Positions 33,723 to 43,605 of a stretch of DNA of 64,000 bases are shown one piece after another. The notes below the pieces were generated by a model. That model saw nothing but the letters and a program-made list of their open reading frames with translations. It had not been told where the DNA came from and made no database searches. The number at the start of each line of letters is the position of its first letter. The first letter of the stretch is position 1. This DNA comes from Streptomyces sp. NBC_01314. GTDB taxonomy: Bacteria; Actinomycetota; Actinomycetes; Streptomycetales; Streptomycetaceae. The translations under genes and the position numbers were made by a program. The stretch lies in the NCBI RefSeq assembly GCF_041435215.1, contig NZ_CP108394.1, positions 2,666,001-2,730,000 on the forward strand, read 5' to 3'.

Positions 33723-35180
33723 CTAGTGCACGCCCAGCCAGCTCTCGATCGGGTCGAGGGCGAAGAAGACGAGGAAGACCGCCGTCAGGCCCCACATGAA
33801 CGCGCCGATCTCCCGCGCCCGGCCCTGGGCGAGCTTGATGGCGACGTAGGAGACGACTCCGGCGGCGACGCCCGCGGTGATGGAGTACGTGAACGGCATG
33901 ATCACGACGGTCAGGAAGACCGGGACGGCGGTGGCGCGGTCGGACCAGTCGACGTGCCGGGCGTTCGTCATCATCATGGCGCCGATGACGACGAGCGCGG
34001 CGGCCGCGACCTCGCCGGGCACGATCGCCGTGAGCGGGGTGAAGAACAGGCAGGCCCCGAAGAAGAGGCCGGTGACGACGGAGGAGAGACCCGTGCGGGC
34101 GCCCTCGCCGACGCCGGTCGCCGACTCGACGAAGACGGTCTGGCCCGAGCCGCCGGCCACGCCGCCGATCGCTCCGCCCGCGCCGTCGATGAACAGCGCC
34201 TTCGACAGGCCCGGCATCCGGCCCTTGTCGTCGGCGAGCCCGGCCTCGGTCCCCACGCCGATGATGGTGGCCATCGCGTCGAAGAACCCGGCGAGCACGA
34301 GGGTGAAGACGATCATGCCGACCGTCATCGCACCTACGTCGCCCCAGCCGCCGAACTCGACGTGCCCGAACAGCGAGAAGTCGGGCATCGAGACCGCGCT
34401 GCCGTGCAACTCCGGTGCGCCACCGGCCCATTGCTTCGGGTCGATGACGTCGAGGGCGTTGAGGATCACGGCGAGGACCGTGCCGCCGACGATGCCGAGC
34501 AGGATCGCGCCGGGGACTCCCCGGGCCTGGAGCATGAAGATCGCGAGGAGGGTGACCGCGAAGAGGAGGACGGGCCAGCCTACGAGTTCGCCGGTGGGGC
34601 CGAGGCTGACCGGGGTCGCCTCGCCCTGGTGCACGAAGCCGGCCTTGTAGAAGCCGATCAGGGCCACGAACAGGCCGATACCCATGGTGATGGCGTGCTT
34701 CAGTGCCAGCGGGATGGCGTTCATGATCATCTCGCGGAGGCCGGTGACGACCAGGAGCATGATGATCACGCCGTACATCACGCACATGCCCATCGCCTGC
34801 GGCCAGGACATCCGGGGGGCGACCTGCGAGGCGATGACACCGGAGACGGAGAGGCCGGCGGCGAGGGCGAGCGGGACCCTGCCGACGAAGCCCATGAGGA
34901 GGGTGGTGACGGCCGCCGCGAGCGCGGTCGCCGTGATCAGGGCCTTCTGGCCCAGGGTGGCGCCCGCGGCGTCAGGGCCGGACAGGATGAGCGGGTTGAG
35001 CAGGAGGATGTACGCCATCGCCATGAAGGTGGTGACGCCGCCGCGGACCTCGCGTGCGACGGAGGATCCTCGGCGGGTGATGTGGAAGTACCGGTCCAGC
35101 CGGAGCCTGTCGGCGGGGACGCGGGGTTCCGAGGTGGCGTCCTCGGCCGTGGACTTCGACCGGAGTGACTGCTGGGTCAT
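33723..35180 (-). CDS. NCS2-family (AzgA/PbuG-like) purine permease
   Basis: ATG at 35180; 485 residues with about 12-14 hydrophobic helices. Diagnostic features of the AzgA-type nucleobase transporters are REVRGGVTTFMAMAYILLLN at the N-terminus, FDAMATIIGVGTEAGL, and GGSGQTVFVESATGVGEGAR. The substrate is likely hypoxanthine, guanine or xanthine, which matches the xanthine dehydrogenase encoded upstream and xdhC downstream. Transport would be proton-coupled uptake across the cytoplasmic membrane. A long palindrome separates it from the molybdopterin subunit. Confidence 0.9.
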   Translation of the reverse strand: MTQQSLRSKSTAEDATSEPRVPADRLRLDRYFHITRRGSSVAREVRGGVTTFMAMAYILLLNPLILSGPDAAGATLGQKALITATALAAAVTTLLMGFVGRVPLALAAGLSVSGVIASQVAPRMSWPQAMGMCVMYGVIIMLLVVTGLREMIMNAIPLALKHAITMGIGLFVALIGFYKAGFVHQGEATPVSLGPTGELVGWPVLLFAVTLLAIFMLQARGVPGAILLGIVGGTVLAVILNALDVIDPKQWAGGAPELHGSAVSMPDFSLFGHVEFGGWGDVGAMTVGMIVFTLVLAGFFDAMATIIGVGTEAGLADDKGRMPGLSKALFIDGAGGAIGGVAGGSGQTVFVESATGVGEGARTGLSSVVTGLFFGACLFFTPLTAIVPGEVAAAALVVIGAMMMTNARHVDWSDRATAVPVFLTVVIMPFTYSITAGVAAGVVSYVAIKLAQGRAREIGAFMWGLTAVFLVFFALDPIESWLGVH

Positions 35181-35326
35181 GTGGGCCTTCTCCCAAGGTT
35201 CACAGGGACACCCGCTCGTTGCACTTGACTTGGGCGGGCTTTGGGAAGGTGCCCGACCCGGGGGACGGCCCGAGACGAACGGGGTGCTTGTGTGGTGCGC
35301 GGTTGGCGTTGGGGGTCGCCGCGTTT

Positions 35327-35527
35327 GAGCTCGGGGGGTTCGGTTCGTCGGCGGGTGCGGGTCCGGTGGGGCTTCTCGCGCAGTTCCCCGCGCCCCTGAA
35401 AAGCAGGGGCTGCGCCCCTTGCTTTTCAGGCCCGCAGGGCCTGGGCTTTCAGGGGCGCGGGGAACTGCGCGAGCGACCACGACGCACCCGCACCCGCACC
35501 CGCCGACGAACCGAACCCCCCGAGCTC
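35327..35527. repeat. 201-bp palindromic element with 36- and 27-bp arms
   Basis: Outer arms 35327-35362 and 35492-35527 are perfect 36-bp reverse complements. Inner arms 35375-35401 and 35447-35473 are perfect over 27 bp and contain the same GCGCAGTTCCCCGCGCCCCT core as at 22.3 kb. An inner hairpin (AAGCAGGGGC / GCCCCTTGCTT) sits at the centre. It lies between the xanthine dehydrogenase large subunit and the permease genes, which read the same way. Confidence 0.9.
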
Positions 35528-35545
35528 ATCCGCGCCCCGACCGAC

Positions 35546-37933
35546 CTACGCCGTACCCGTCAGGTGTTCCGGGCGTACCGGCGTCCTGTTCAGCTCCAGC
35601 CCCGTCGCGTTCCTGATCGCCGCGAGCACGGCCGGAGTCGACGACAGGGTGGGCGCCTCACCGACACCGCGCAGCCCGTACGGCGCGTGGTCGTCGGCGA
35701 GTTCGAGCACGTCGACGGGGATGGTCGGCGTGTCGAGGATCGTGGGGATGAGGTAGTCCGTGAAGGAGGGGTTGCGGACCTTCGCGGTCTTCGGGTCGAC
35801 GACGATCTCCTCCATCACCGCGATGCCGAGGCCCTGCGTCGTGCCGCCCTGGATCTGGCCCACCACGGAGAGCGGGTTGAGGGCCTTGCCGACGTCCTGT
35901 GCGCAGGCCAGTTCGACGACCTTGACCATGCCCAGCTCGGTGTCGACCTCGACGACCGCGCGGTGTGCGGCGAAGGAGTACTGGACGTGGCCGAAGCCCT
36001 GCCCGGTCCGGAGGTCGAAGGGCTCGGTCGGCCGGTGCCGCCACTCCGCCTCGACCTCGACGGCGTCGTCGCCGAGGACGTCCACCAGGTCCGCCAGGAC
36101 CTCACCGGCGTCGGTGACGACCTTGCCGCCCTCCAGGAGGAGTTCGGCGGTCGCCCAGGCGGGGTGGTACGTGCCGAACCTGCGGCGGCCGAGCTCAAGG
36201 ACCTGCTCCCGGACCAGCTCGCAGCTGTTCTTGACGGCGCCGCCCGTGACGTACGTCTGGCGGGACGCGGAGGTCGAACCGGCCGAACCCACCTGTGTGT
36301 TCGCCGGGTTGATGGTCACCTGGGTGACACCCAGCTCGGTACGGGCGATCTGGGCGTGGACGGTGATGCCGCCCTGGCCGACCTCCGCCATGGCCGTGTG
36401 GACGGTGGCGACGGGTTCGCCGCCCACCACCTCCATCCGGACGCGGGCGGTCGAGTAGTCGTCGAAGCCCTCGGAGAAGCCGACGTTCTTGATGCCGACC
36501 GCGTAGCCGACTCCCCGGACGACGCCCTCGCCGTGCGTGGTGTTGGACAGGCCGCCCGGCAGCTGCCGTACGTCCGCCGCCTCCCCCGCCGCGAGCCACT
36601 GCTGCTCGGGCGGCAGGGGCATCGCCTTGACGCGGCGCAGGAGTTCGGCGACCGGGGCCGGGGAGTCGACGGCCTGGCCGGTCGGCAGGAGGGTGCCCTG
36701 CTCCATGGCGTTGATCTGCCGGAGCTCCACCGGGTCCATGCCGAGCTTCGCCGCCAGCTTGTCCATCTGTGCCTCGTACGCGAAGCACGCCTGGACCGCG
36801 CCGAAGCCGCGCATCGCGCCGCAGGGCGGGTTGTTGGTGTAGAGGGCGATGGCCTCTATCTCGACGTCCTCGATGACGTACGGGCCCGCGCCGAGCGAGG
36901 CGGCGTTGCCGACGACGGCCGGGGAGGAGGACGCGTACGCGCCGCCGTCCAGGACGATGCGGGCCTTGAGGTGGGTGAGTTTGCCGTCGCGCGTCGCCCC
37001 GTGCTCGTAGTACAGCTTCGCGGGGTGGCGGTGGACGTGGCCGAAGAAGGACTCGAAACGGTTGAAAACGATCTTCACCGGCTTGCCGGTGCGGAGTGCG
37101 AGCAGGCAGGCGTGGATCTGCATCGACAGGTCCTCGCGACCGCCGAAGGCGCCGCCGACGCCGGCCAGCGTCATCCGTACCTTGTCCTCGGGCAGGCCGA
37201 GGACGGGCGCGATCTGGCTCAGGTCGGCGTGCAGCCACTGGGTGGCGACGTAGAGGTCGACGCCGCCGTCCTCTGCGGGCACGGCGAGCCCGGACTCCGG
37301 TCCGAGGAAGGCCTGGTCCTGCATGCCGAAGACGTACTCGCCCTCGACGATCACATCGGCTCGCTCCCGGGCCGCCGCCACGTCGCCGCGGACGATCGGC
37401 TGGCGGTGGACGATGTTCGGGTGAGCGACATGCCCGCTGTGGTGGTCGTCGCGGCCCTCGTGGATGAGGAGCGCGTCCGGCGCGGTCGCCGAGGCCTCGT
37501 CGGTGATGACCGGGAGTTCGCGGTACTCCACCTTGATCTTGGCGGCGGCGCGGCGCGCGGTCTCCGGGTGGTCGGCGGCGACGATCGCGACGGGCTCGCC
37601 GTGGTGGCGGACCTTTCCGTGGGCGAGAACGGGGGTGTCCTGGATCTCCAGGCCGTAGTTCCGCACCTCGGTCGGCAGGTCGTCGTAGGTCATGACGGCG
37701 TAGACGCCGGGAGTGGCGAGGGCCTCGGCGGTGTCGATGGAGACGATCTCGGCGTGGGCGACCGGGGAGCGCAGGATCTGACCCCAGAGCATGTCCTCGT
37801 GCCACACGTCGGACGAGTACGCGAACTCGCCGGTGACCTTCAGGGTGCCGTCCGGGCGGAGCGTCGACTCGCCGATGCCGCCCCTGGTGCGGGAGCCCTG
37901 GGTGATGTTGGTGGGCAGGCCGGTGGTTGCCAT
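35546..37933 (-). CDS. Xanthine dehydrogenase, molybdopterin-binding subunit
   Basis: 795 residues, the usual size of separate XdhA/PucD-type large subunits. Molybdenum-hydroxylase marks: EYVFGMQDQAFLGPESGLAV near 210, the molybdopterin loop GVGGAFGGREDL, PPCGAMRGFGAVQ with the active-site Arg region, NTQVGSAGSTSASRQTYVTG, and the catalytic Glu in GLRGVGEAPTLSS. It oxidises hypoxanthine to xanthine and then to urate in the cytosol. Its start follows the Fe-S subunit stop by 3 bp, so the three subunits are cotranslated. This organisation matches other actinomycete purine-degradation operons. Confidence 0.92.
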   Translation of the reverse strand: MATTGLPTNITQGSRTRGGIGESTLRPDGTLKVTGEFAYSSDVWHEDMLWGQILRSPVAHAEIVSIDTAEALATPGVYAVMTYDDLPTEVRNYGLEIQDTPVLAHGKVRHHGEPVAIVAADHPETARRAAAKIKVEYRELPVITDEASATAPDALLIHEGRDDHHSGHVAHPNIVHRQPIVRGDVAAARERADVIVEGEYVFGMQDQAFLGPESGLAVPAEDGGVDLYVATQWLHADLSQIAPVLGLPEDKVRMTLAGVGGAFGGREDLSMQIHACLLALRTGKPVKIVFNRFESFFGHVHRHPAKLYYEHGATRDGKLTHLKARIVLDGGAYASSSPAVVGNAASLGAGPYVIEDVEIEAIALYTNNPPCGAMRGFGAVQACFAYEAQMDKLAAKLGMDPVELRQINAMEQGTLLPTGQAVDSPAPVAELLRRVKAMPLPPEQQWLAAGEAADVRQLPGGLSNTTHGEGVVRGVGYAVGIKNVGFSEGFDDYSTARVRMEVVGGEPVATVHTAMAEVGQGGITVHAQIARTELGVTQVTINPANTQVGSAGSTSASRQTYVTGGAVKNSCELVREQVLELGRRRFGTYHPAWATAELLLEGGKVVTDAGEVLADLVDVLGDDAVEVEAEWRHRPTEPFDLRTGQGFGHVQYSFAAHRAVVEVDTELGMVKVVELACAQDVGKALNPLSVVGQIQGGTTQGLGIAVMEEIVVDPKTAKVRNPSFTDYLIPTILDTPTIPVDVLELADDHAPYGLRGVGEAPTLSSTPAVLAAIRNATGLELNRTPVRPEHLTGTA

Positions 37934-37936
37934 GAT

Positions 37937-38538
<602 letters not shown>

Positions 38539-38539
<1 letters not shown>

Positions 38540-39426
38540 TACGCAGCTCCCTCCGTGGCGGCGGTGCCGCGGTACGACTCCCAGGTCCACATCAGCGTGC
38601 GGCGGGCCATGACGCCGACCGCGTGGCGGCGGTAGCTCGCGGTGCCGCGGACGTCGTCGATCGGGTTGCAGGCGCCGGCGCACAGGTCGGCGAACTGCTT
38701 GGCGACCGACGGGGTGATGATCCTGCCGTTGTCCCAGAAGCCGCCCTCGTCGAGCGCGGCGTTCAGGAACTCCTCGGCGGCCTTGGCCCGGACGGGGGTC
38801 GGCGCGGCCGAGCCGATGCCGGTCCGGACGGTCCGCGACGACGGGTGCAGGGCGAGCCCGAAGGCGCACACGGCGATGACCATGGCGTTCCGGGTGCCGA
38901 CCTTCGAGTACTGCTGCGGGCCGTCCGCCTTCGCGACGCGCACCGCGCGGATCAGCTCGTCCGGCGCGAGGGCGTTGCGCTTGACGCCGGTGTAGAAGTC
39001 GTCGATGGGGATGAGCCGGGTGCCCCGTACGGACTCGGCCTCGACCTGGGCGCCCGCCGCGAGGAGGGCCGGGTGGGCGTCGCCCGCCGGGGAGGCTGTG
39101 CCGAGGTTGCCGCCGACGCCGCCGCGGTTGCGGATCTGCGGGGAGGCGACCGTGTGCGAGGCCAGGGCGAGGCCGGGCAGCTCGGTACGGAGGTTCTCCA
39201 TGATCTGGGTGTACGGGACCGACGCGCCGACGCGAACCGATTCCTCGCCGACCTCCCACTCGAAGAGTTCGCCGATGCGGTTCAGGTCGAGCAGATACTC
39301 GGGCCGACGGTGGTCGAAGTTGATCTCGACCATCACATCGGTGCCGCCGGCGATCGGCACAGCGGTGGGGTGCTCGGCCTTCGCGGCGAGCGCCTCCTCC
39401 CAGCTGGCGGGGCGAAGGAAGTCCAT
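38539..39426 (-). CDS. Xanthine dehydrogenase, FAD-binding subunit
   Basis: 295 residues of the CoxM/XdhB FAD_binding_5 family: MDFLRPASWEEALAAK at the start, FAD-contact motif AVPIAGGTDVMVEINF, and HTVASPQIRNRGGVGGNLGT followed by ASPAGDAHPALLA. It passes electrons to NAD. First gene of the five-gene purine operon, divergent from pucR across 342 bp. Confidence 0.93.
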
Positions 39427-39768
39427 CTGACCGGCTCTCTTCTTCGTCTTGTGTCGTTCTCTTTGAGCCAGATCGTGTGCGGCGGGCCCGGCTCGTTCAT
39501 GGGCTGTTCACGTGTGTCGAGCTTCAGTACACAGCGCGCTCCCCCACCCCGGTCAGTCACGGAAAACATGAAGGAGTTGGCTGGCCAAGGGGCGCATCTT
39601 GTAGATTCGTATGAACGGAGGCCCTCAGCAACCTCTTCGTTTTCGGCTGGAAACATCCAGTACACACACGGGCCCCCGGCCTTCACGACCACCCTCCTCC
39701 GGAAGTCACGGGCACGCTCCCCGGGCGAACCGAACGTTGTTTTCTAGACAAGAACGGCGGCGACGAGA
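39427..39768. promoter_or_regulatory. Divergent control region between xanthine dehydrogenase and PucR genes
   Basis: No gene is seen in these 342 bp. The region is A/T-richer than its flanks from about 39590 to 39760. CAGTACACA occurs twice (39525-39533 and 39658-39666) as a direct repeat and may be a regulator site. PucR-family activators normally bind between such divergent genes. Confidence 0.45.
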
Positions 39769-41454
39769 ATGCGCCTGCGCGCACTGCTGGACACCGACGC
39801 GCTGGGTCTGCGGCTGCTCGGCGGCGGGGACGAGCTGGACCGCACCGTGCGCGGTGTGATGACCACCGACCTCAGGGACCCCAGCCGCTATCTCTCCGGC
39901 GGCGAGCTGGTGCTCACGGGCCTCGCGTGGCGCCGTGACGCGGCCGACTCCGAGCCCTTCGTACGGCTCCTGGCCGGCGCCGGGGTCACCGCGCTGGCGG
40001 CCGGGGAGGCCGAGCTGGGCGACATCCCGGAGGACCTCGTGGTGGCCTGCGCCCGGCACCGGATCCCGCTCTTCGCGGTCAACGAGTCGGTGGCCTTCGC
40101 GACCATCACCGAGCACGTCGTACGGCAGGTCTCCGGCGAGCGCGCCGGGGATCTGGCGGCCGTGGTGGACCGGCACCGCCGGATGATGACCTCCGGCCCG
40201 GCGGGCGGCGGCCCGGACGTCGTCCTGGACCTGCTCGGCTCCGACCTGGACCTCCGCGCCTGGGTGCTCTCCCCCGCCGGCCGGCTCGTCGCGGGCCCCA
40301 AGCTCGCCGGGCCCGCCCTGCCCGCCGAGCTGTGCGCGCGCCTGTCCGCCGAACATCTGGCGGCGACGCGCACGGGGCGGCTCGGACCGCACCGCGTGGC
40401 CGTCGGCACCACGACGTACTCGCTCTTCCCGATCGGCGGCGCGGGCCGGAGCACGGGCCCCGGCGGGGCCGCCGCCCATGACGTGCGCGCGACCGTACTG
40501 TCCGACTGGCTCCTCGCGGTCGAGGCCGACGCCGGGGACTGGCCCGCCGAGCGGCTCGACCTGCTGTACGGCGTCACCCAGCTGATCGCGATCGAGCGCG
40601 ACCGGCGCGACGCGGCCCGTACGGTACGGCGCCGGCTCGCCCAGGAGGTCCTGGAGCTGGTGCAGGCGGGGGCGGCCCCGGCCGAGATCGCGGCCCGGCT
40701 GCGGGTCGCCGCGCCGGTGCTGCTGCCCGGCCTCGGGTCGGCGCCGCACTGGCAGATCGTCGTGGCCCGGGTCGAGTGGGACGGCGGCGAGGTCGACAGC
40801 GGCCCGGTCACCCAGTCGCTCCTTGAGGAGATCCTCGTCGATCCCCGGGCGACGGGCCCCGAGCCCTCGGACCGGATCGCCGTCGCCCACACGGGCGAGG
40901 AGGCCGTCGCCCTCGTCCCCCTCCCGGCGGTCCCCTCGGAGCCCGACGGCCCCGAGCCCGGCATCCACGCCGACACCCTCCTCGCCGCCGTACGGGACCC
41001 GCTGACCGCCGGTCTCGACGACGACGGGCGGCTCACCCTCGGCGTCAGCGCGGCCGTGCACTCGGCGGAGGGCCTGCGCGGGGCCCTGGAGGAGGCCCGG
41101 CACGCCCGCCGGGTGGCGGCAGCCCGCTCCGGCCGGGTGTGCGCGGCCGGCCACCAGGAACTGGCCTCGCACGTGCTGCTCCTCCCCTTCGTCCCCGACG
41201 ACGTGCGCCGCGCCTTCACGGCCCGTCTCCTCGACCCGCTGCGGGACTACGACCGCCGGCACCGCGCCGAGCTGATCCCCACCCTGGAGGCGTTCCTGGA
41301 GAGCGACGGCTCCTGGACGCGCTGCGCCGCGCGGCTCCACCTGCACGTCAACACGTTGCGGTACCGGGTGGGCCGCATCGAGCAGTTGACGAGCCGGGAC
41401 CTCTCCAGGCTGGAGGACAAGCTGGACTTCTTCCTGGCCCTGCGCATGAGCTGA
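39769..41454 (+). CDS. pucR: PucR-family purine catabolism regulator
   Basis: 561 residues. N-terminal PucR domain (about 5-130: TTDLRDPSRYLSGGELVLTG, GDIPEDLVVACARHRIPLF), a GGDEF-like middle region, and a C-terminal PucR helix-turn-helix (LEAFLESDGSWTRCAARLHL with HVNTLRYRVGRIEQLT). This is the standard domain order of purine-catabolism activators. It is divergent from the xanthine dehydrogenase operon it most likely controls, in response to a purine intermediate. The ribosome-binding site is weak but the ATG gives the canonical start MRLRALLD. Confidence 0.9.
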   Translation: MRLRALLDTDALGLRLLGGGDELDRTVRGVMTTDLRDPSRYLSGGELVLTGLAWRRDAADSEPFVRLLAGAGVTALAAGEAELGDIPEDLVVACARHRIPLFAVNESVAFATITEHVVRQVSGERAGDLAAVVDRHRRMMTSGPAGGGPDVVLDLLGSDLDLRAWVLSPAGRLVAGPKLAGPALPAELCARLSAEHLAATRTGRLGPHRVAVGTTTYSLFPIGGAGRSTGPGGAAAHDVRATVLSDWLLAVEADAGDWPAERLDLLYGVTQLIAIERDRRDAARTVRRRLAQEVLELVQAGAAPAEIAARLRVAAPVLLPGLGSAPHWQIVVARVEWDGGEVDSGPVTQSLLEEILVDPRATGPEPSDRIAVAHTGEEAVALVPLPAVPSEPDGPEPGIHADTLLAAVRDPLTAGLDDDGRLTLGVSAAVHSAEGLRGALEEARHARRVAAARSGRVCAAGHQELASHVLLLPFVPDDVRRAFTARLLDPLRDYDRRHRAELIPTLEAFLESDGSWTRCAARLHLHVNTLRYRVGRIEQLTSRDLSRLEDKLDFFLALRMS

Positions 41455-41605
41455 GGTCATGGGGTGGTGGACGAAGATCGAAGTGCGCCGTCCGCAACCC
41501 CATGACTTTGTGAATTCCTTCACCCACCCCCTTGGCCAGGCCCCGGAATCCGTGCTGAGATGCGGCCACCACTCAAAGCTCAAGGGCGTGCTCGGGGAGG
41601 GCAAC

Positions 41606-42382
41606 GTGGCGCATACCGCCATGTCTGGTAACGGAACGACTGCTGGTGACGATCCACTCCAGACCGCGGTATGGCGGCTGCGCTCACGCGCCTGCTGGGT
41701 CGACGCGGCAGCCCTGATCGAGCCCGACACCCCACAGGCCTCGCTGCAGCGGACCGCGCTGCTCGTCGAACGCTGTCTCTACACCGAGCAGGGCTGGGAG
41801 GAGGCCGAGGACGCGCTGCGCACGGCCGAGGCACAGGCCCGGACCGACGACGAGCGGGGCGCGGCGGCCTGTGAGCGCGGCCAACTGGCGTACGCGGCCA
41901 CGCTGCTCCACGTCCGCGACCGCGCCGACGAGGCGCGGGCCGCGCTCGGCCGGGCGGCGGCCCTGATCGCTCCCGGCGCGCCGGGCCGGGCCCTGCTGGA
42001 CTTCCGCCGGGGTGTCCTCGCCGAGAACCTCGCCCGCTCCCCGCAGGCCGCCCGTGCCGCGTACCGCCGGGCCCACGCGGGCGCGACCGCCCACGACGAC
42101 CTGCTCCTGCAGTCCTCCACCTGGCGCCACCTCGCCGGACTCGCCCTCCGCGACGGCGAGTTGGCCGAGGCCCGCCACGGCTTCGCCGAATCGCTGCGTA
42201 TCCGTGAGGAGTTGGGCTACCTCGTCGGTACCGCTCCGGCGCTCGTCTCCCTGGCCGACACCGAATCCGAACCGGAGGCGTCCCGGCTCCGCGAGGAGGC
42301 CGGGCGGCTGTTCCGTCTTCTGGGGGGTGTACCGACGTGGCTGGCCCGGCAGTTGGCACCACCACCGGCCGCTACGGCATGA
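41606..42382 (+). CDS. Tetratricopeptide-type helical protein
   Basis: GTG at 41606 with GGAGG 5 bp upstream; 258 residues. After a disordered start the protein is a series of helical pairs typical of TPR: LLVERCLYTEQGWEEAEDAL, ACERGQLAYAATLLHVRD and HDDLLLQSSTWRHLAGLALR. There is no catalytic motif. Length and pattern fit TPR proteins that scaffold regulators. I cannot name a role. A degenerate palindromic element follows before the convergent GntR gene. Confidence 0.75.
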   Translation: MAHTAMSGNGTTAGDDPLQTAVWRLRSRACWVDAAALIEPDTPQASLQRTALLVERCLYTEQGWEEAEDALRTAEAQARTDDERGAAACERGQLAYAATLLHVRDRADEARAALGRAAALIAPGAPGRALLDFRRGVLAENLARSPQAARAAYRRAHAGATAHDDLLLQSSTWRHLAGLALRDGELAEARHGFAESLRIREELGYLVGTAPALVSLADTESEPEASRLREEAGRLFRLLGGVPTWLARQLAPPPAATA

Positions 42383-42414
42383 CCGGTCGGGAGGCTGTTC
42401 GTCCGCGGGCGCGC

Positions 42415-42530
42415 GGGGGCTGTTCGCGCGGTTTCCCGCGCCCCTGACAAGCAGGGCCGCGTCCTTGCCTTTCGGCCCGCGGGGCCGGGTCTTCGTCTTT
42501 CAGGGGCGCGGAGAAGTGCGCGACCAGTCA
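42415..42530. repeat. Degenerate copy of the palindromic intergenic element
   Basis: GGGGCTGTTCGCGCGGTTTC with CCGCGCCCCTGAC on the left and TTTCAGGGGCGCGGAGAAGT with GCGCGACCAG on the right are diverged forms of the arms seen at 22.3 and 35.3 kb. It lies between convergent genes and may serve as a bidirectional terminator. Confidence 0.7.
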
Positions 42531-42558
42531 CAGCCGACCGGCAGTCGAAAACGCGACC

Positions 42559-43410
42559 TCAGCCCACCATGCCGAAATGCTTCTCCACCAAACAGCAGGC
42601 CGCTTCCAGGTCGTCCGCCATCAACGCGTCCAACAACGCGATGTGTTCCGCCGCGTCGGCCATGAGTTCGACGCGGCCACCACTCCCCACATCACCCAGG
42701 CGGCCGACGCCCAAAGGCAGTTGCGTACGCCGGTGGAGATCGTCCGCGATCTGCAGCAGCTGCTCGTTCCCGGCCAGCCCCAACACCCCGCGGTGGAAGG
42801 CCCGGTCCGCCTCCCCGTACGTCGCCCGGCACCCGGAGGACGCCGCGCGAGCCGTCTCGTCGGCGAGCGGTCGCAGCTCACTCCAGCGGTCCGCCGGCAA
42901 CGTACGCGCGAGCCGCATGATCACCGGCACCTGGAGCAGCGCCCGCACCTCCGCGAGCTCGGCCAGCTCCCGGGCGCCCCGCCGTACGACGCGGAACCCC
43001 CGGTTGGGCACGACCTCGATCGCGCCCTCGATGGCCAGTTGCTGCATCGCCTCGCGCACGGGAGTCGCGGAGACCCCGAACTGGTCACCGAGCGCGGGTG
43101 CCGAGTACACCTCCCCCGGCGTCAGCTCCCCACCCGCGAGCGCGGCCCGCAGGGCGTCGAGGATCTGCCCCCGCACCGAGGCCCGCTGAACGACGGCGCG
43201 CTCCGGAGTGCGCGGCAGCGGGATGGGCGTCTCGCTGTGTGTGTGCTCGCCCCGGGCCGCGGTGCCGTCCGCCGCGATGCCCCGCTCCCGGTCGACGTCC
43301 GCGACTCCGGGCTGCATGGGGACGCGGTAGGCCGACGCCGGACGGGCGGCGGTGACGTCCGGCGCACTCGCGGCGGCGGCCTGGCGCGAGCGCGGTCCGG
43401 CCTGCTCCAC
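42559..43410 (-). CDS. FadR/FCD-type GntR regulator
   Basis: 283 residues. After a long disordered N-terminus (about 80 residues, starts uncertain) the winged helix shows RGQILDALRAALAGGELTPG, LGDQFGVSATPVREAMQQLA and VVPNRGFRVVRRG, followed by an FCD ligand-binding domain (ELAELAEVRALLQVPVIMRL, GEADRAFHRGVLGLAGNEQL, DDLEAACCLVEKH). FCD proteins bind metal and small acids. The target is not clear; no catabolic gene lies next to it. An internal start near 43300 would remove the disordered tail. Confidence 0.85.
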   Translation of the reverse strand: MEQAGPRSRQAAAASAPDVTAARPASAYRVPMQPGVADVDRERGIAADGTAARGEHTHSETPIPLPRTPERAVVQRASVRGQILDALRAALAGGELTPGEVYSAPALGDQFGVSATPVREAMQQLAIEGAIEVVPNRGFRVVRRGARELAELAEVRALLQVPVIMRLARTLPADRWSELRPLADETARAASSGCRATYGEADRAFHRGVLGLAGNEQLLQIADDLHRRTQLPLGVGRLGDVGSGGRVELMADAAEHIALLDALMADDLEAACCLVEKHFGMVG

Positions 43411-43559
43411 GGGTCCTCCTCCGAGCGAGTCGTGTGTCGAATGGACCGAAAGTGCGGCCGACCGGGTACATGGGGGCGCTTAGGTCACTACTGGGGTTGT
43501 TACCGGTCGTAAAGCACCATAGGCGCACATGACCTCAGTTCAAACCTCGACCACTCGGG

Positions 43560-43576
43560 TAAGGTAAGCCTTACTT
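43560..43576 (+). promoter_or_regulatory. Iron box upstream of the FhuF-like gene
   Basis: TAAGGTAAGCCTTACTT has symmetrical arms GTAAG/CTTAC around one base and matches the general shape of the DtxR/IdeR/DmdR iron box. It lies 30 bp before the start of the FhuF-like gene and abuts a TTGACA (43575-43580). Iron-bound DmdR would repress this gene when iron is plentiful. Confidence 0.65.
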
Positions 43577-43605
43577 GACAGCGACGGTGAAACGGCGGTC
43601 CCCGT

